DNA from: Candidatus Pelagibacter sp. TMED118
GTDB taxonomy: Bacteria > Pseudomonadota > Alphaproteobacteria > Pelagibacterales > Pelagibacteraceae
Reading direction: 5' to 3'
NCBI GenBank assembly: GCA_002170205.2
Contig: NHFT02000007.1
Coordinates: forward strand, 137,073 to 155,546
DNA length: 18,474 bases
The position numbers were made by a program, and so were the translations under genes. The notes under the pieces are model-generated. The model was not told the origin of the DNA, did not search any database, and saw only the letters and a program-made list of their open reading frames with translations. Below are positions 8,887 to 16,399 of this stretch, in pieces (the stretch's first letter is position 1; each line of letters opens with the position of its first letter).

Positions 8887-10796
8887 TTAGTTTTTTTTAA
8901 AATTATTTTAGAATTTAAAGTATCCAATATTTTTTCGGTTATACTATGAGCATCTAAGCCAGCTAATTTATACATTACCTCTGGTTTATCATGATCTATA
9001 AATCTGTCTGGAAAAATCATAGACCTAAACTTAAGATTGTTATCTAAAAAATTCTTTTCTGACAAAAATTGAGATACATGCGACCCAAAACCTCCTATTG
9101 AACCTTCCTCTATTGTCATTAATACATCATGGTCATTAGCGAGTTGCCAAATAAGTTTTTCGTCTAATGGTTTAGCAAACCTTGCATCAATCACTGTTAA
9201 ATTAATTCCCTTTTTTTTTAAATTTTCTCTTGCTATTAAAGTTTCATTTAATCGTGCGCCAAAATTTAGAATTGCAACTTGTTTTCCCTCTTTGATAGTG
9301 CGAGCTTTTCCAATAACCAATTTTTCATCTATTGACGGTAAATCAACTCCATTGCCGTTCCCTCTAGGATACCTAAATGCGCATGGTCTATCATTTATAT
9401 CTATTGAGGTATTTATCATTTTGACTAATTCTGCTTCATCGCTGGCTGCCATCACAATAAAATTCGGAAGTGTAGAAAGATAAGTTATATCGAAAGATCC
9501 TGCATGAGTTGGTCCATCAGCTCCCACTAATCCAGCTCTGTCTATTGCAAATCTCACTGGCAAACTCTGTATTGCCACATCATGGACTACCTGATCATAA
9601 GCTCTTTGAAGAAATGTAGAATATATAGCAGCATAAGGTTTGTATCCCTCCGTTGCCAGTCCAGCAGCAAATGTCACCGCGTGCTGTTCAGCTATTCCAA
9701 CGTCAAACATTCGAGTTGGAAACTTTTTGCTGAATAAATCCATACCAGTTCCTGAAGGCATAGCTGCCGTTATACCCACAACCTTGCTATCATTTTCAGC
9801 ATGTTGAATAAGTGTATTGGCAAAGACTTTTGTGTATGAGGGAACAATTGAGTTTGATTTTTCTTGTTTGCCTGTATTAACATTGAATTTTGAAACACCA
9901 TGATATTTGTCTTCAGATTTTTCTGCAAAACTATAACCTTTTCCTTTTTGTGTTTTGACGTGTATCATGATTGGCCCCTCATAATTAATTTCCTTAGCAT
10001 TCTGAAGAACTGATAATAAGGAGTCTATATCATGCCCATCAATTGGACCTACGTAATAAAATCCCATAGAATTAAATAAAGTTCCACCAGTAACAGCTGA
10101 TCTTAGAAAATCTTCTGCCTTTCCAGCTTTTTTTGAAAATCTTTTTGAAAACGCTGAAATAACTAACTTAATTGTTTCTCTTAAACTAAAATAAATTTTA
10201 CCCGATAAGATTTTTGCTAAATAGCTCCTCATAGCACCAACAGGTTTTGAAATTGACATATCGTTGTCGTTTAAAATTACTATAATTTTAGTTTTACTCG
10301 CTCCAGCATTATTCATTGCTTCATATGCCATTCCAGCACTTATTGCACCATCGCCAATAACTGAAATTACGTTATTTGATTTATTTGATAATTTATTTGC
10401 AATGGCTATACCTAGCCCCGATGATATTGAAGTTGAACTATGCGCCGCTCCAAACGGATCATATTCACTTTCTGATCTTTTTGTGAAACCTGATAGACCA
10501 TTTCCTTTTCTTAAAGTCCTAATTTTATCCCTTCTTCCAGTTAATATTTTATGTGGATATGCTTGATGTCCCACATCCCAAATTAATTTATCTTTCGGAG
10601 TATCAAAAATATAATGTAAGGCTACGGTTAGTTCCACAACTCCTAATCCGGCCCCTAGATGACCTCCGGTTTCAGAAACTGCACTAATCATTTCCTCTCT
10701 TACCTCTTTTGCCAAGTCTTTTAATTCAGATTTTTTTAATTTTCTTAAATCTGATGGAAAATTTATTTTGTTTAAGTATTTAAATTGTTTGTTCAT
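8883..10796 (-). CDS. dxs: 1-deoxy-D-xylulose-5-phosphate synthase
   Basis: Thiamine-diphosphate enzyme condensing pyruvate and glyceraldehyde-3-P to DXP, the entry to the MEP isoprenoid route and also a precursor for thiamine and, in many bacteria, pyridoxal-P. The 637 residues are close to E. coli Dxs. Seen: GGHLGAGLG with His46, [18 protein letters not shown] (73-90), the ThDP motif running from [10 protein letters not shown] (about 146-155) to LNDNDMSIS (175-183), the catalytic Glu370 in [14 protein letters not shown], and [15 protein letters not shown]. The ATG overlaps the stop of ispA as ATGA. The order xseB-ispA-dxs is also known in E. coli and many proteobacteria. The stop is shared with convergent aroC through TTAA (8883-8886). 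It is last in a three-gene unit, so its expression should follow that of xseB and ispA. Confidence 0.98.
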   Translation of the reverse strand: MNKQFKYLNKINFPSDLRKLKKSELKDLAKEVREEMISAVSETGGHLGAGLGVVELTVALHYIFDTPKDKLIWDVGHQAYPHKILTGRRDKIRTLRKGNGLSGFTKRSESEYDPFGAAHSSTSISSGLGIAIANKLSNKSNNVISVIGDGAISAGMAYEAMNNAGASKTKIIVILNDNDMSISKPVGAMRSYLAKILSGKIYFSLRETIKLVISAFSKRFSKKAGKAEDFLRSAVTGGTLFNSMGFYYVGPIDGHDIDSLLSVLQNAKEINYEGPIMIHVKTQKGKGYSFAEKSEDKYHGVSKFNVNTGKQEKSNSIVPSYTKVFANTLIQHAENDSKVVGITAAMPSGTGMDLFSKKFPTRMFDVGIAEQHAVTFAAGLATEGYKPYAAIYSTFLQRAYDQVVHDVAIQSLPVRFAIDRAGLVGADGPTHAGSFDITYLSTLPNFIVMAASDEAELVKMINTSIDINDRPCAFRYPRGNGNGVDLPSIDEKLVIGKARTIKEGKQVAILNFGARLNETLIARENLKKKGINLTVIDARFAKPLDEKLIWQLANDHDVLMTIEEGSIGGFGSHVSQFLSEKNFLDNNLKFRSMIFPDRFIDHDKPEVMYKLAGLDAHSITEKILDTLNSKIILKKTN

Positions 10797-11662
10797 TTTT
10801 TTCTCAATATTACATAATTCAGTGTTTCTTTAATATCTTGAGCTTCTTTTCCAAAATCATTTAGTTGATTAAATATCTTATTTTTTAATTTTAAAGAATA
10901 ATTAATAGTATTTTTATATCCAAGTAAACTGATTAAAGTTGCCTTACCTTTTTTTATATCTTTTCTGGTTTTTTTTCCTACATTTTTAGTTATCCCTTGA
11001 TGATCTATTAAATCATCAGTAATTTGGAACAATAATCCAATATCTGAACCTATATTAGAAAATTTTTTAATATATCTATTTTTTTTGGCCAAAATTACGG
11101 GAGTTGAACAACAAAACTGGAAAAGCATTCCTGTTTTTTTTCGTTGCATTTCAATAATTTTATTTTTTGAAATTCTTTTTTTTTCATAATTTAAATCTAG
11201 ATATTGACCACCTGCAACACCTGAATGCCCTGCACATTTAGAGATTAAGTTAATGATTTGATTTTTTGTTGCACTCGGAATATTTAATTGTGAAGAACTC
11301 AAAATTTCAAAACCAATAGTTAATAGAGAATTTCCAGCAAGTATTGCTGTTGATTCTCCAAACTTTTTATGTGTTGTTAATTTTCCTCTTCTTATAACAT
11401 CATTATCCATGCATGGCAGATCGTCATGGATTAATGAGTAGGCATGAATACATTCAATGGCAGCACCTATTACAACTAATGTCTGATATTTAACACGAAA
11501 AATTTTTCCTACATCAATAAGCAATTTTGATCTTATTTTTTTACCTCCTGGCAATAATCCGTAGCTCATGGGTGTTAAAAGTCCTGAATTTTTTTGTTTA
11601 TATATAAAACTTTTTAAATATTTATTGATGTCTTTTGCAACTTTGGATAGTTTTTTTTTCAT
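10793..11662 (-). CDS. ispA: Farnesyl (short-chain) diphosphate synthase
   Basis: Condenses isopentenyl-PP with DMAPP or geranyl-PP to make short-chain prenyl diphosphates, most likely farnesyl-PP. Seen in the 289 residues: GGKKIR (39-44), the first Asp-rich motif in the bacterial type-II form [10 protein letters not shown] (Asp80, Asp81, Asp86, with the two-residue insertion), [13 protein letters not shown] (91-103), GGQYLDL (151-157) and the second motif TDDLID (Asp216, Asp217, Asp220). Tyr75, five residues before the first motif, fits a short-chain enzyme. A geranylgeranyl synthase cannot be excluded. It sits between xseB and dxs with ATGA overlaps on both sides, consistent with translational coupling. 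Confidence 0.95.
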   Translation of the reverse strand: MKKKLSKVAKDINKYLKSFIYKQKNSGLLTPMSYGLLPGGKKIRSKLLIDVGKIFRVKYQTLVVIGAAIECIHAYSLIHDDLPCMDNDVIRRGKLTTHKKFGESTAILAGNSLLTIGFEILSSSQLNIPSATKNQIINLISKCAGHSGVAGGQYLDLNYEKKRISKNKIIEMQRKKTGMLFQFCCSTPVILAKKNRYIKKFSNIGSDIGLLFQITDDLIDHQGITKNVGKKTRKDIKKGKATLISLLGYKNTINYSLKLKNKIFNQLNDFGKEAQDIKETLNYVILRKK

Positions 11663-11901
11663 TTTATTTTAATTTTTTTAATTTTACTATTTGTTTCCTC
11701 AGAGATTTCCTTGGAAGTTTTTGAAAATTTTTTTTGTATTAAATTATTAAGCATAATTATTTTTTGATAGTCTAATATTGAATTCTCTAAATTTTTTTCT
11801 CCTTCCAACTTTTGTAAAAGATTCTCCACTAATTCTGTCAGTTCGCTTAAAGATTTACTGTTAATATCATCTGGTAAATTTTTGTCTTTCATATTAAACA
11901 T
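11659..11901 (-). CDS. xseB: Exodeoxyribonuclease VII small subunit
   Basis: Small subunit of exonuclease VII, which with several copies per XseA large subunit degrades single-stranded DNA into acid-soluble oligonucleotides during repair. The protein is 80 residues, or 77 from a second ATG. Seen: the conserved start of the family domain, LSELTELVENLLQKLEGEK (about 18-36), then LENSILDYQKIIML and a Lys-rich tail, predicted as two helices. Identification also rests on its place upstream of ispA-dxs, a widespread arrangement. Two starts are possible: ATG at 11899-11901 or ATG at 11890-11892 (MKDKNLPDD). A TATTAT box at 11911-11906 on the minus strand would start transcription at about the first ATG, which favours the second. 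No xseA gene is in the window. Confidence 0.88.
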   Translation of the reverse strand: MFNMKDKNLPDDINSKSLSELTELVENLLQKLEGEKNLENSILDYQKIIMLNNLIQKKFSKTSKEISEETNSKIKKIKIK

Positions 11902-11912
11902 CTAAATAATAC
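11902..11912. promoter_or_regulatory. 11-bp divergent junction, xseB / Sua5 gene
   Basis: Only 11 bp separate the outermost starts of two divergent genes, so promoter elements must lie inside the opposite gene's coding sequence. The plus strand has TAAATAAT (11903-11910) directly before the Sua5 ATG. The minus strand reads TATTAT at 11911-11906 just before the xseB starts. The two -10-like boxes therefore overlap physically. No Shine-Dalgarno sequence is present for either gene, and leaderless transcripts are the simplest reading. The assignment is by eye. Confidence 0.35.
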
Positions 11913-12767
11913 ATGAAAATTAATAATTCCAGTATTAAAAAATCAATTAAAATTTTGGAAAAAAATGAGTGTATTGGAATACCTACTGAAACGGTTTATG
12001 GACTAGCTGCAAATGCATATTCAAATGAAGCGACATTAAAAATTTTCAAAATAAAAAAAAGACCAAAAAATAATCCTTTGATAGTTCACTATTATAATCT
12101 AGAAAGATTAAAAAAAGATTGTCATGTAAACAGATATGTTATTAAGCTTTATAAAAAATTTTGCCCGGGACCAATCACATTTATTTTAAAACTAAAAAAT
12201 GACAGTATGGTATCAAAGAATGTTACAAACAATCAAAATTCACTTGCAGTTAGATTTCCAAAACACCATATCACAAGATCGCTTTTAAAGAAAATTAATT
12301 TTCCATTAGCAGCGCCCAGTGCTAATATATCTACTGGCATTAGTCCAGTAACAAAAAATGATGTTAAAGATGAGTTTGGAAAAACAATAAAATATATTCT
12401 AAATGGTGGCAGATCCTCAATAGGTTTAGAATCTACAATTGTTAATCTTATTAACAAGCCAAAAATTATAAGGCTTGGGGGATTAAGTATAGAGGAAATT
12501 AATAAAGCTATTGGTCTTAATCTAAAATATTTTTCTGAAAATAAACTCAAATTTCCTGGGCAAAGTAAACTTCATTATTCGCCTGGAATTCCTATTAAAC
12601 TAAATATTAAAAATCCAAAAAAAGGTAGTGCTTATTTGTTAATCAACAAAAAAAGGACTAATAATAAAAATTTTTTTTATCTTACAAAAAAAAAGAATTT
12701 AATAGAAGCTGGTAAAAATCTATATAAAATGCTTAGAAAGATAAAAAAAAAAAATATAAGCTTATAG
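11913..12767 (+). CDS. tsaC: Sua5-type threonylcarbamoyl-AMP synthase (t6A37), frame-broken near C-terminus
   Basis: Makes threonylcarbamoyl-AMP from threonine, bicarbonate and ATP for the t6A37 modification of ANN-decoding tRNAs. Seen: IPTETVYGLAANA (23-35), the substrate-binding KIKKRPKNNPL (46-56), LAVRFP (111-116), PLAAPSANISTG (131-142), GLESTIV (171-177), and the linker PGQSKLHYSP (215-224). This linker and the extra C-terminal domain mark the longer Sua5 form rather than short TsaC. The frame as it stands gives 284 residues and stops at 12765-12767 just after an A12 tract (12743-12754). The next bases, one frame back, encode the expected Sua5 C-terminus up to a TGA at 12839-12841. A one-base slip, or one extra A in the message, would restore 309 residues. 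Either the gene uses slippage, or it lost its last ~25 residues, or the tract length is a sequencing error. Confidence 0.92.
   Translation: MKINNSSIKKSIKILEKNECIGIPTETVYGLAANAYSNEATLKIFKIKKRPKNNPLIVHYYNLERLKKDCHVNRYVIKLYKKFCPGPITFILKLKNDSMVSKNVTNNQNSLAVRFPKHHITRSLLKKINFPLAAPSANISTGISPVTKNDVKDEFGKTIKYILNGGRSSIGLESTIVNLINKPKIIRLGGLSIEEINKAIGLNLKYFSENKLKFPGQSKLHYSPGIPIKLNIKNPKKGSAYLLINKKRTNNKNFFYLTKKKNLIEAGKNLYKMLRKIKKKNISL
12743..12754 (+). repeat. A12 homopolymer at the Sua5 frame break
   Basis: Twelve consecutive A residues span codons 277-281 of the Sua5 gene. Upstream of the tract the conserved Sua5 sequence is in one frame; downstream it continues in the -1 frame. Runs of this length are known sites of RNA polymerase slippage in AT-rich genomes and are also prone to sequencing and replication error. 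An RNA with 13 A would be in frame across the junction. Confidence 0.85.
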
Positions 12768-12841
12768 AAGTAGAAAAAATTCCAAACAAAGGTCTTGGAC
12801 AAACAATTAATGATAGATTAAAAAGAGCGTCATTCAAATGA
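12755..12841 (+). other. Out-of-frame C-terminal tail of Sua5
   Basis: Read in the -1 frame relative to the Sua5 gene, this segment encodes YKLIEVEKIPNK followed by GLGQTINDRLKRASFK and a TGA. The GLG-x-x-I-x-DRL-x-RA pattern is the usual end of bacterial Sua5 proteins, so this is coding sequence displaced by one base, not random intergenic DNA. Its TGA (12839-12841) overlaps the ATG (12838-12840) of the ABC transporter gene as ATGA, the same coupling found at the other operon junctions in this window. That supports the restored frame as the ancestral one and possibly the functional one. Confidence 0.85.
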
Positions 12842-13560
12842 GCATTGAAATTAAAAGTCTATACAAAAACTATAATGAGTTTGAGGCTGTTAAAAATTTA
12901 AATTTTGAGATTGAAACAGGGACAATTATTGGACTACTTGGGCCAAACGGGTGTGGTAAAACTACTACAATTGGAATGATATTAGGGCTTATAAAACCTT
13001 CTAAAGGAGAAATTTTGATTAATGGAAAAAATGTTGAAAATGAAAAAAATAGAATTGAGGCTTTAGAAAAAATGAATTTTATATCACCTTATGTAGAATT
13101 ACCAAAAAAACTTACGATCAGAGAAAATTTAACTGTATATGGTAAAATGTATGAAGTAAAAAATTTAGAATCCAGAATTAATACTTTAATTGATGAGCTA
13201 AATCTTAAAGATTTTGAAAATAGAAAGACGGGGGAGTTGTCATCTGGTCAAAAGAATAGAGTCTCTTTAGCAAAATCTTTGATAAACAATCCTAAGATTT
13301 TATTATTAGACGAGCCTACAGCAAGCCTTGATCCTGACACAGGGGATTACATAAGATCTTATCTAGAGGATTATTCATTCAAAAATAAGACAACTATTTT
13401 ACTTGCATCTCACAACATGAATGAAGTCGAAAGACTTTGTTCTAAGGTGATGATGATGAAGGGTGGAAAAATTATTGATAACGGCACATGTAAAGATTTG
13501 ATTACTAGACATGGAAGGTTAAATCTAGAGGAGACATTTTTAAAAATTGTAAGAGAATAA
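12838..13560 (+). CDS. ABC-2 type transporter, ATP-binding protein
   Basis: Cytoplasmic ATPase subunit of an ABC exporter of the ABC-2 class (NodI/YadG/CcmA-like). The 240 residues carry Walker A GPNGCGKT (35-42), signature LSSGQ (134-138), Walker B ILLLDEP (154-160), D-loop SLD (163-165) and the switch His192 in ASHNMNEVERL. The Q-loop is atypical: the segment FISPYVELPKKLTIREN (81-97) has Ser where most families have Gln. The start overlaps the TGA of the displaced Sua5 tail as ATGA, and AAAGAG lies about 12 bases upstream. The permease gene begins two bases after its stop, so the pair forms one transporter. Its substrate cannot be read from sequence; relatives export polysaccharides, lipo-oligosaccharides, drugs or other small molecules. 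Confidence 0.94.
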   Translation: MSIEIKSLYKNYNEFEAVKNLNFEIETGTIIGLLGPNGCGKTTTIGMILGLIKPSKGEILINGKNVENEKNRIEALEKMNFISPYVELPKKLTIRENLTVYGKMYEVKNLESRINTLIDELNLKDFENRKTGELSSGQKNRVSLAKSLINNPKILLLDEPTASLDPDTGDYIRSYLEDYSFKNKTTILLASHNMNEVERLCSKVMMMKGGKIIDNGTCKDLITRHGRLNLEETFLKIVRE

Positions 13561-13562
13561 TT

Positions 13563-14354
13563 ATGAAATTAAACAGAATTTATGCGCTGTCGATTAGGCA
13601 CCTTTATTTGATCAAAGGGTCTTTTCCAAGAATCTTAGACTTAATTTACTGGCCAACAATACAAATAATTTTATGGGGCTTTATTTCAAAATTTTTTACT
13701 ATGTATAGCGAATATTATACAAACACAGCTGGAGTGATATTAAGTTGTGCAATACTTTATGACTTTCTTTTTAGGTCGAGTATAAGTTTTAATATGTTAT
13801 TTCTAGAAGAAATATGGAGTAGAAATTTCACAAATTTATTTATAGCTCCTCTAAAGATAAGTGAAATAATTACTGCCCTAACTTGTACCGCCTTGATAAG
13901 AACATTAATCGGGATAGTTCCGGCAATTTTATTAATGAGCCCATTATTTGGTGTCTCAATACTTGATATGGGTTTTCCATTGCTGTTACTTTTTCTAAGT
14001 TTATATTTGTTTGGAACAACATTAGGTATTTTGGTAACTTCTGGTCTTTTAAGATTTGGACCATCTTTTGAAAATACAGCTTGGTCATCTCTATTTTTAT
14101 TGGCCCCGCTGGGATGTGTTTATTATCCTCTATCAATATTACCGGAATGGTTACAGGTTATCTCAAAGTTTTTACCTTTAGTTTACGTTTTTGAGGAAGC
14201 AAGATCAATATTAGTTAATAATTCAGTAAACTATGAAAATATATTTAAGGCCTTGTTTTTAAATATATCTTATTTTTCAATATCCATTGCTGTATTTTAC
14301 TTTTCATTTTATGGTGCTAGAAAAAAAGGGACATTAGTTAATATGGGAGAATAG
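13563..14354 (+). CDS. ABC-2 type transporter, permease protein
   Basis: Inner-membrane partner of the preceding ATPase, 263 residues with about six hydrophobic segments, roughly at 25-45, 55-75, 100-127, 135-160, 172-195 and 228-250. Family marks of ABC-2 membrane proteins are visible: the amphipathic EEIWSRN segment (82-88) after the second helix, and YYPLSILPEWLQ near 187-198 before the last helix, matching the usual FP-x(n)-LP-x-W-x-Q pattern. The C-terminus is basic (ARKKG), as expected for a cytoplasmic tail. The gene starts two bases after the ATPase stop, and an AGAG lies about seven bases before the ATG. A single ATPase plus a single permease suggests a homodimeric A2B2 exporter (inference). 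The cargo is unknown. Confidence 0.92.
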   Translation: MKLNRIYALSIRHLYLIKGSFPRILDLIYWPTIQIILWGFISKFFTMYSEYYTNTAGVILSCAILYDFLFRSSISFNMLFLEEIWSRNFTNLFIAPLKISEIITALTCTALIRTLIGIVPAILLMSPLFGVSILDMGFPLLLLFLSLYLFGTTLGILVTSGLLRFGPSFENTAWSSLFLLAPLGCVYYPLSILPEWLQVISKFLPLVYVFEEARSILVNNSVNYENIFKALFLNISYFSISIAVFYFSFYGARKKGTLVNMGE

Positions 14355-14389
14355 TTGTATTTGTATATTATAAACGAGGAAATTTTTTG
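14355..14389. other. Convergent gap between ABC permease and tRNA-Arg
   Basis: This 35 bp stretch separates the 3' ends of the permease gene and the tRNA. I see no GC-rich hairpin followed by T residues on either strand, so no intrinsic terminator is supported. On the tRNA strand, the bases after the discriminator read CAAAAAA, so the 3' CCA is not encoded and must be added after transcription. Confidence 0.6.
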
Positions 14390-14463
14390 TGCGCCTGCAA
14401 GGAGTCGAACCCTGAACCTCCAGAGCCGAAATCTGGCGCTCTATCCAGTTGAGCTACAGACGC
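14390..14463 (-). tRNA. tRNA-Arg, anticodon UCG
   Basis: A complete 74-base cloverleaf reads on the minus strand. Acceptor GCGTCTG pairs with CAGGCGC (one G-U). The D stem is GCTC/GAGC with a nine-base loop AACTGGATA, the anticodon stem CCAGA/TCTGG with loop TTTCGGC, the variable loop AGGTT, and the T stem CAGGG/CCTTG (one G-U) with loop TTCGACT; the discriminator is A. The anticodon UCG reads CGA and possibly other CGN arginine codons. A20 in the D loop and C35 agree with known arginine identity elements. CCA is not encoded. Confidence 0.96.
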
Positions 14464-14486
14464 ATTTCATATTAATATTATAAAAT
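14464..14486. promoter_or_regulatory. Bidirectional promoter, tRNA-Arg / rluD
   Basis: These 23 bp separate the tRNA 5' end from the rluD start. On the minus strand a perfect TATAAT (14482-14477) lies 13 bases before the tRNA, predicting a leader of about 7 bases. A TTGATG at 14503-14498, inside rluD, is a possible -35 at a short 15-base spacing. On the plus strand TATTAT (14476-14481) overlaps the same bases and would start rluD transcription at about its ATG. The two -10 boxes thus share one AT tract. No Shine-Dalgarno sequence precedes rluD. Confidence 0.5.
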
Positions 14487-15461
14487 ATGAGTAATATCAT
14501 CAAATTAATTGTAGAAAACTCACAAAAAAATTCTAGGGTTGATTATTATCTTAGCCAAAAATGTGAAAATATAAGTAGAACAAAAATTAAAAATTTAATA
14601 TTAAAAAAATTTTTAAAGATAAATGAAAAAATTGTCAAAGAGCCATCCTTAATTGTTAGATATGGTGACGTGATAGAATTTAATATTATTGAGCCTGAGG
14701 AGATTTCACTCAAACCATTTGATTATAATTTAGATATTATTTTTGAAGATAATGATTTAATAGTCTTAAATAAAAAAGCGGGTATATCGATTCATCCTGG
14801 GGCCGGCAATTTAGATAAGACTATTGTAAACGCATTAATTAAATATAAAGGAACGGAACTTTCGAATATTGGAGAAAAATTTAGACCAGGCATAGTTCAT
14901 AGAATTGATAAAGATACCTCAGGATTAGTAGTTATAGCCAAAAATAATTTTTCTCATATGATGTTATCTGATCAGTTCAAAAATCATTCAGTAGATAGAA
15001 TATATTTAGCCATGGTTTGGGGCAAATTAAGACCACGATCTGGAAAGATAGAAAATTTTATTAGAAGGAGTTCTAAAAATAGACAATTAATGGAAGTCGG
15101 GGAAGCAAATGGAAAAAAAGCAATAACAAATTATAAAACTATTGAAATATTCGAGAGCCAAAAAATACCTACTTTTAGTCTTGTAGAATGTAAATTGGAA
15201 ACAGGCAGAACGCATCAAATAAGGGTGCACATGACTTATAAAGGAAACAACATATTAGGTGATAAGCAATACAAGAAAAAGTTTAGAGGAATCAAAAATG
15301 TTGAAGAAGAAATCATTTTACAATTAAAAAATTTGAATAGACAATTTCTCCATGCGAAAACCTTGGGCTTTATACACCCAAAAAATAAAAATAAAATGAG
15401 TTTTAGTTCAGAATTACCTGAAGATTTAGAAAATATATTAAAAAAACTAAGAAATACTTAA
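14487..15461 (+). CDS. rluD: RluA-family 23S rRNA pseudouridine synthase (RluD-like)
   Basis: Isomerises uridines in 23S rRNA; RluD modifies the helix 69 loop (positions 1911, 1915 and 1917 in E. coli). The 324 residues show an N-terminal S4 RNA-binding domain (about 16-60), DNDLIVLNKKAGISIHPG (88-105), the catalytic motif RPGIVHRIDKDTSGL with Asp141, and the closing GRTHQIRVHM (240-249). The S4 domain plus length favours RluD over RluA, but another family member with S4, such as RluC, is possible. It is followed by rpoH after 47 bp; the rluD-rpoH pairing recurs in Alphaproteobacteria (family knowledge). It faces the tRNA-Arg gene across 23 bp. Confidence 0.92.
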   Translation: MSNIIKLIVENSQKNSRVDYYLSQKCENISRTKIKNLILKKFLKINEKIVKEPSLIVRYGDVIEFNIIEPEEISLKPFDYNLDIIFEDNDLIVLNKKAGISIHPGAGNLDKTIVNALIKYKGTELSNIGEKFRPGIVHRIDKDTSGLVVIAKNNFSHMMLSDQFKNHSVDRIYLAMVWGKLRPRSGKIENFIRRSSKNRQLMEVGEANGKKAITNYKTIEIFESQKIPTFSLVECKLETGRTHQIRVHMTYKGNNILGDKQYKKKFRGIKNVEEEIILQLKNLNRQFLHAKTLGFIHPKNKNKMSFSSELPEDLENILKKLRNT

Positions 15462-15471
15462 AAAAAAATTA

Positions 15472-15499
15472 TTGTAAAATCTAATATCTTTATTAAATA
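15472..15499 (+). promoter_or_regulatory. Possible weak promoter upstream of rpoH
   Basis: The 47-bp gap between rluD and rpoH is entirely A/T apart from two bases (one G and one C). It contains TTGTAA (15472-15477), a 16-base spacer and TAAATA (15494-15499), a weak sigma-70-like match ending nine bases before the rpoH ATG. I see no stem-loop that could act as an RNA thermometer like the one in E. coli rpoH, though that structure also uses coding sequence. Read-through from rluD is equally possible. Confidence 0.25.
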
Positions 15500-15508
15500 A
15501 ATAATATT

Positions 15509-16399
15509 ATGAATAAAAGTAAATATAACCTACCCACACTATCTAACGAAGGTGCTTTGTCTGCTTATCTTGCTCAAATTAAAAAGTTTCCAATGTTAGA
15601 TGCAGAGGAAGAATATATGCTGGCTAAAAACTGGAAAAATACTGGTAATATTAAATCAGCAGAAAAATTAGTCACAAGTCACCTAAGACTAGTGGCTAAA
15701 ATAGCTATGGGATACAAAGGATATGGGTTACCAGTTAATGAAATGATTTCTGAGGGAAATATTGGACTAATGCAAGCAGTTAAAAAGTTTGAACCTGAGA
15801 AAGGTTTTCGTCTAGCAACTTATGCCATGTGGTGGATAAAAGCTTCTATCCAAGAATATATATTAAGATCATGGAGTCTTGTGAAAATGGGAACTACTAC
15901 TGCACAAAAAAAATTATTCTTTAATTTAAAGAAAATAAAAAATCAGATCGCACCAAGATCAGAAGGAGATCTGAAAGATGAGGAAGTAAAAAAAATTGCA
16001 AATAAACTTGATGTAAGTGAAAATGAAGTAGTTTCTATGAACCGAAGATTGTCTGGTAAAGAGAAATCCTTGAATTCTCCAATTGGAGAAGATGGCGATG
16101 AATGGCAGGATTGGGTTGTAGATGACAAAATGGATCAAGAACTCAAATTTGCACAACAAGAGGAAATGGAGCAAAGAAGAGATTTGCTAAAAGATTCGAT
16201 TAAAATATTAAATGAAAGAGAAAAAGAAATTTTATACTCTAGAAGGCTAAATGATAACCCAATAACTTTAGAGGACCTAAGTAAAAAGTTCAAAATCAGC
16301 AGAGAAAGAATAAGACAAATAGAAAATAAAGCTTTCGAAAAATTACAAAAACATATGCTAAATTCTGCTAGATCAAAAAATTTATTACCCGCGAATTAA
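15509..16399 (+). CDS. rpoH: RNA polymerase sigma factor RpoH (sigma-32)
   Basis: Heat-shock sigma factor that directs RNA polymerase to chaperone and protease genes. The 296 residues match the family. Seen: region 1.2/2.1 from about 14 to 65; the core-binding segment [20 protein letters not shown] (73-92); region 2.4 with [20 protein letters not shown] (105-124); the diagnostic RpoH box QKKLFFNL (133-140); region 3 up to about 190; and the region 4.2 helix-turn-helix ending in [17 protein letters not shown] (264-280). The RpoH box separates it from RpoD and RpoS. No Shine-Dalgarno sequence is seen; the leader is all A/T. It converges on purA, with both stops formed from the TTAA at 16396-16399. 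Confidence 0.97.
   Translation: MNKSKYNLPTLSNEGALSAYLAQIKKFPMLDAEEEYMLAKNWKNTGNIKSAEKLVTSHLRLVAKIAMGYKGYGLPVNEMISEGNIGLMQAVKKFEPEKGFRLATYAMWWIKASIQEYILRSWSLVKMGTTTAQKKLFFNLKKIKNQIAPRSEGDLKDEEVKKIANKLDVSENEVVSMNRRLSGKEKSLNSPIGEDGDEWQDWVVDDKMDQELKFAQQEEMEQRRDLLKDSIKILNEREKEILYSRRLNDNPITLEDLSKKFKISRERIRQIENKAFEKLQKHMLNSARSKNLLPAN

Noticed and set aside
8879..8904. An 8-bp inverted repeat (AATTTTAA ... TTAAAATT) around the aroC/dxs stops, proposed as a terminator.
   Set aside because: The stem is entirely A-T with a 10-base loop containing T residues. Such repeats are expected by chance in DNA this AT-rich, and the stem would be too weak to terminate transcription.
12768..12837. Reading 12768-12837 as a true intergenic region or promoter for the ABC genes.
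   Set aside because: In the -1 frame it encodes the conserved Sua5 C-terminus up to the ATGA overlap, so it is displaced coding sequence.
15943..16174. Antisense open frames over rpoH, and similar long frames opposite ppdK, dxs and purA.
   Set aside because: They lie opposite well-identified conserved genes, match no family I recognise, and have composition expected from the complementary strand.
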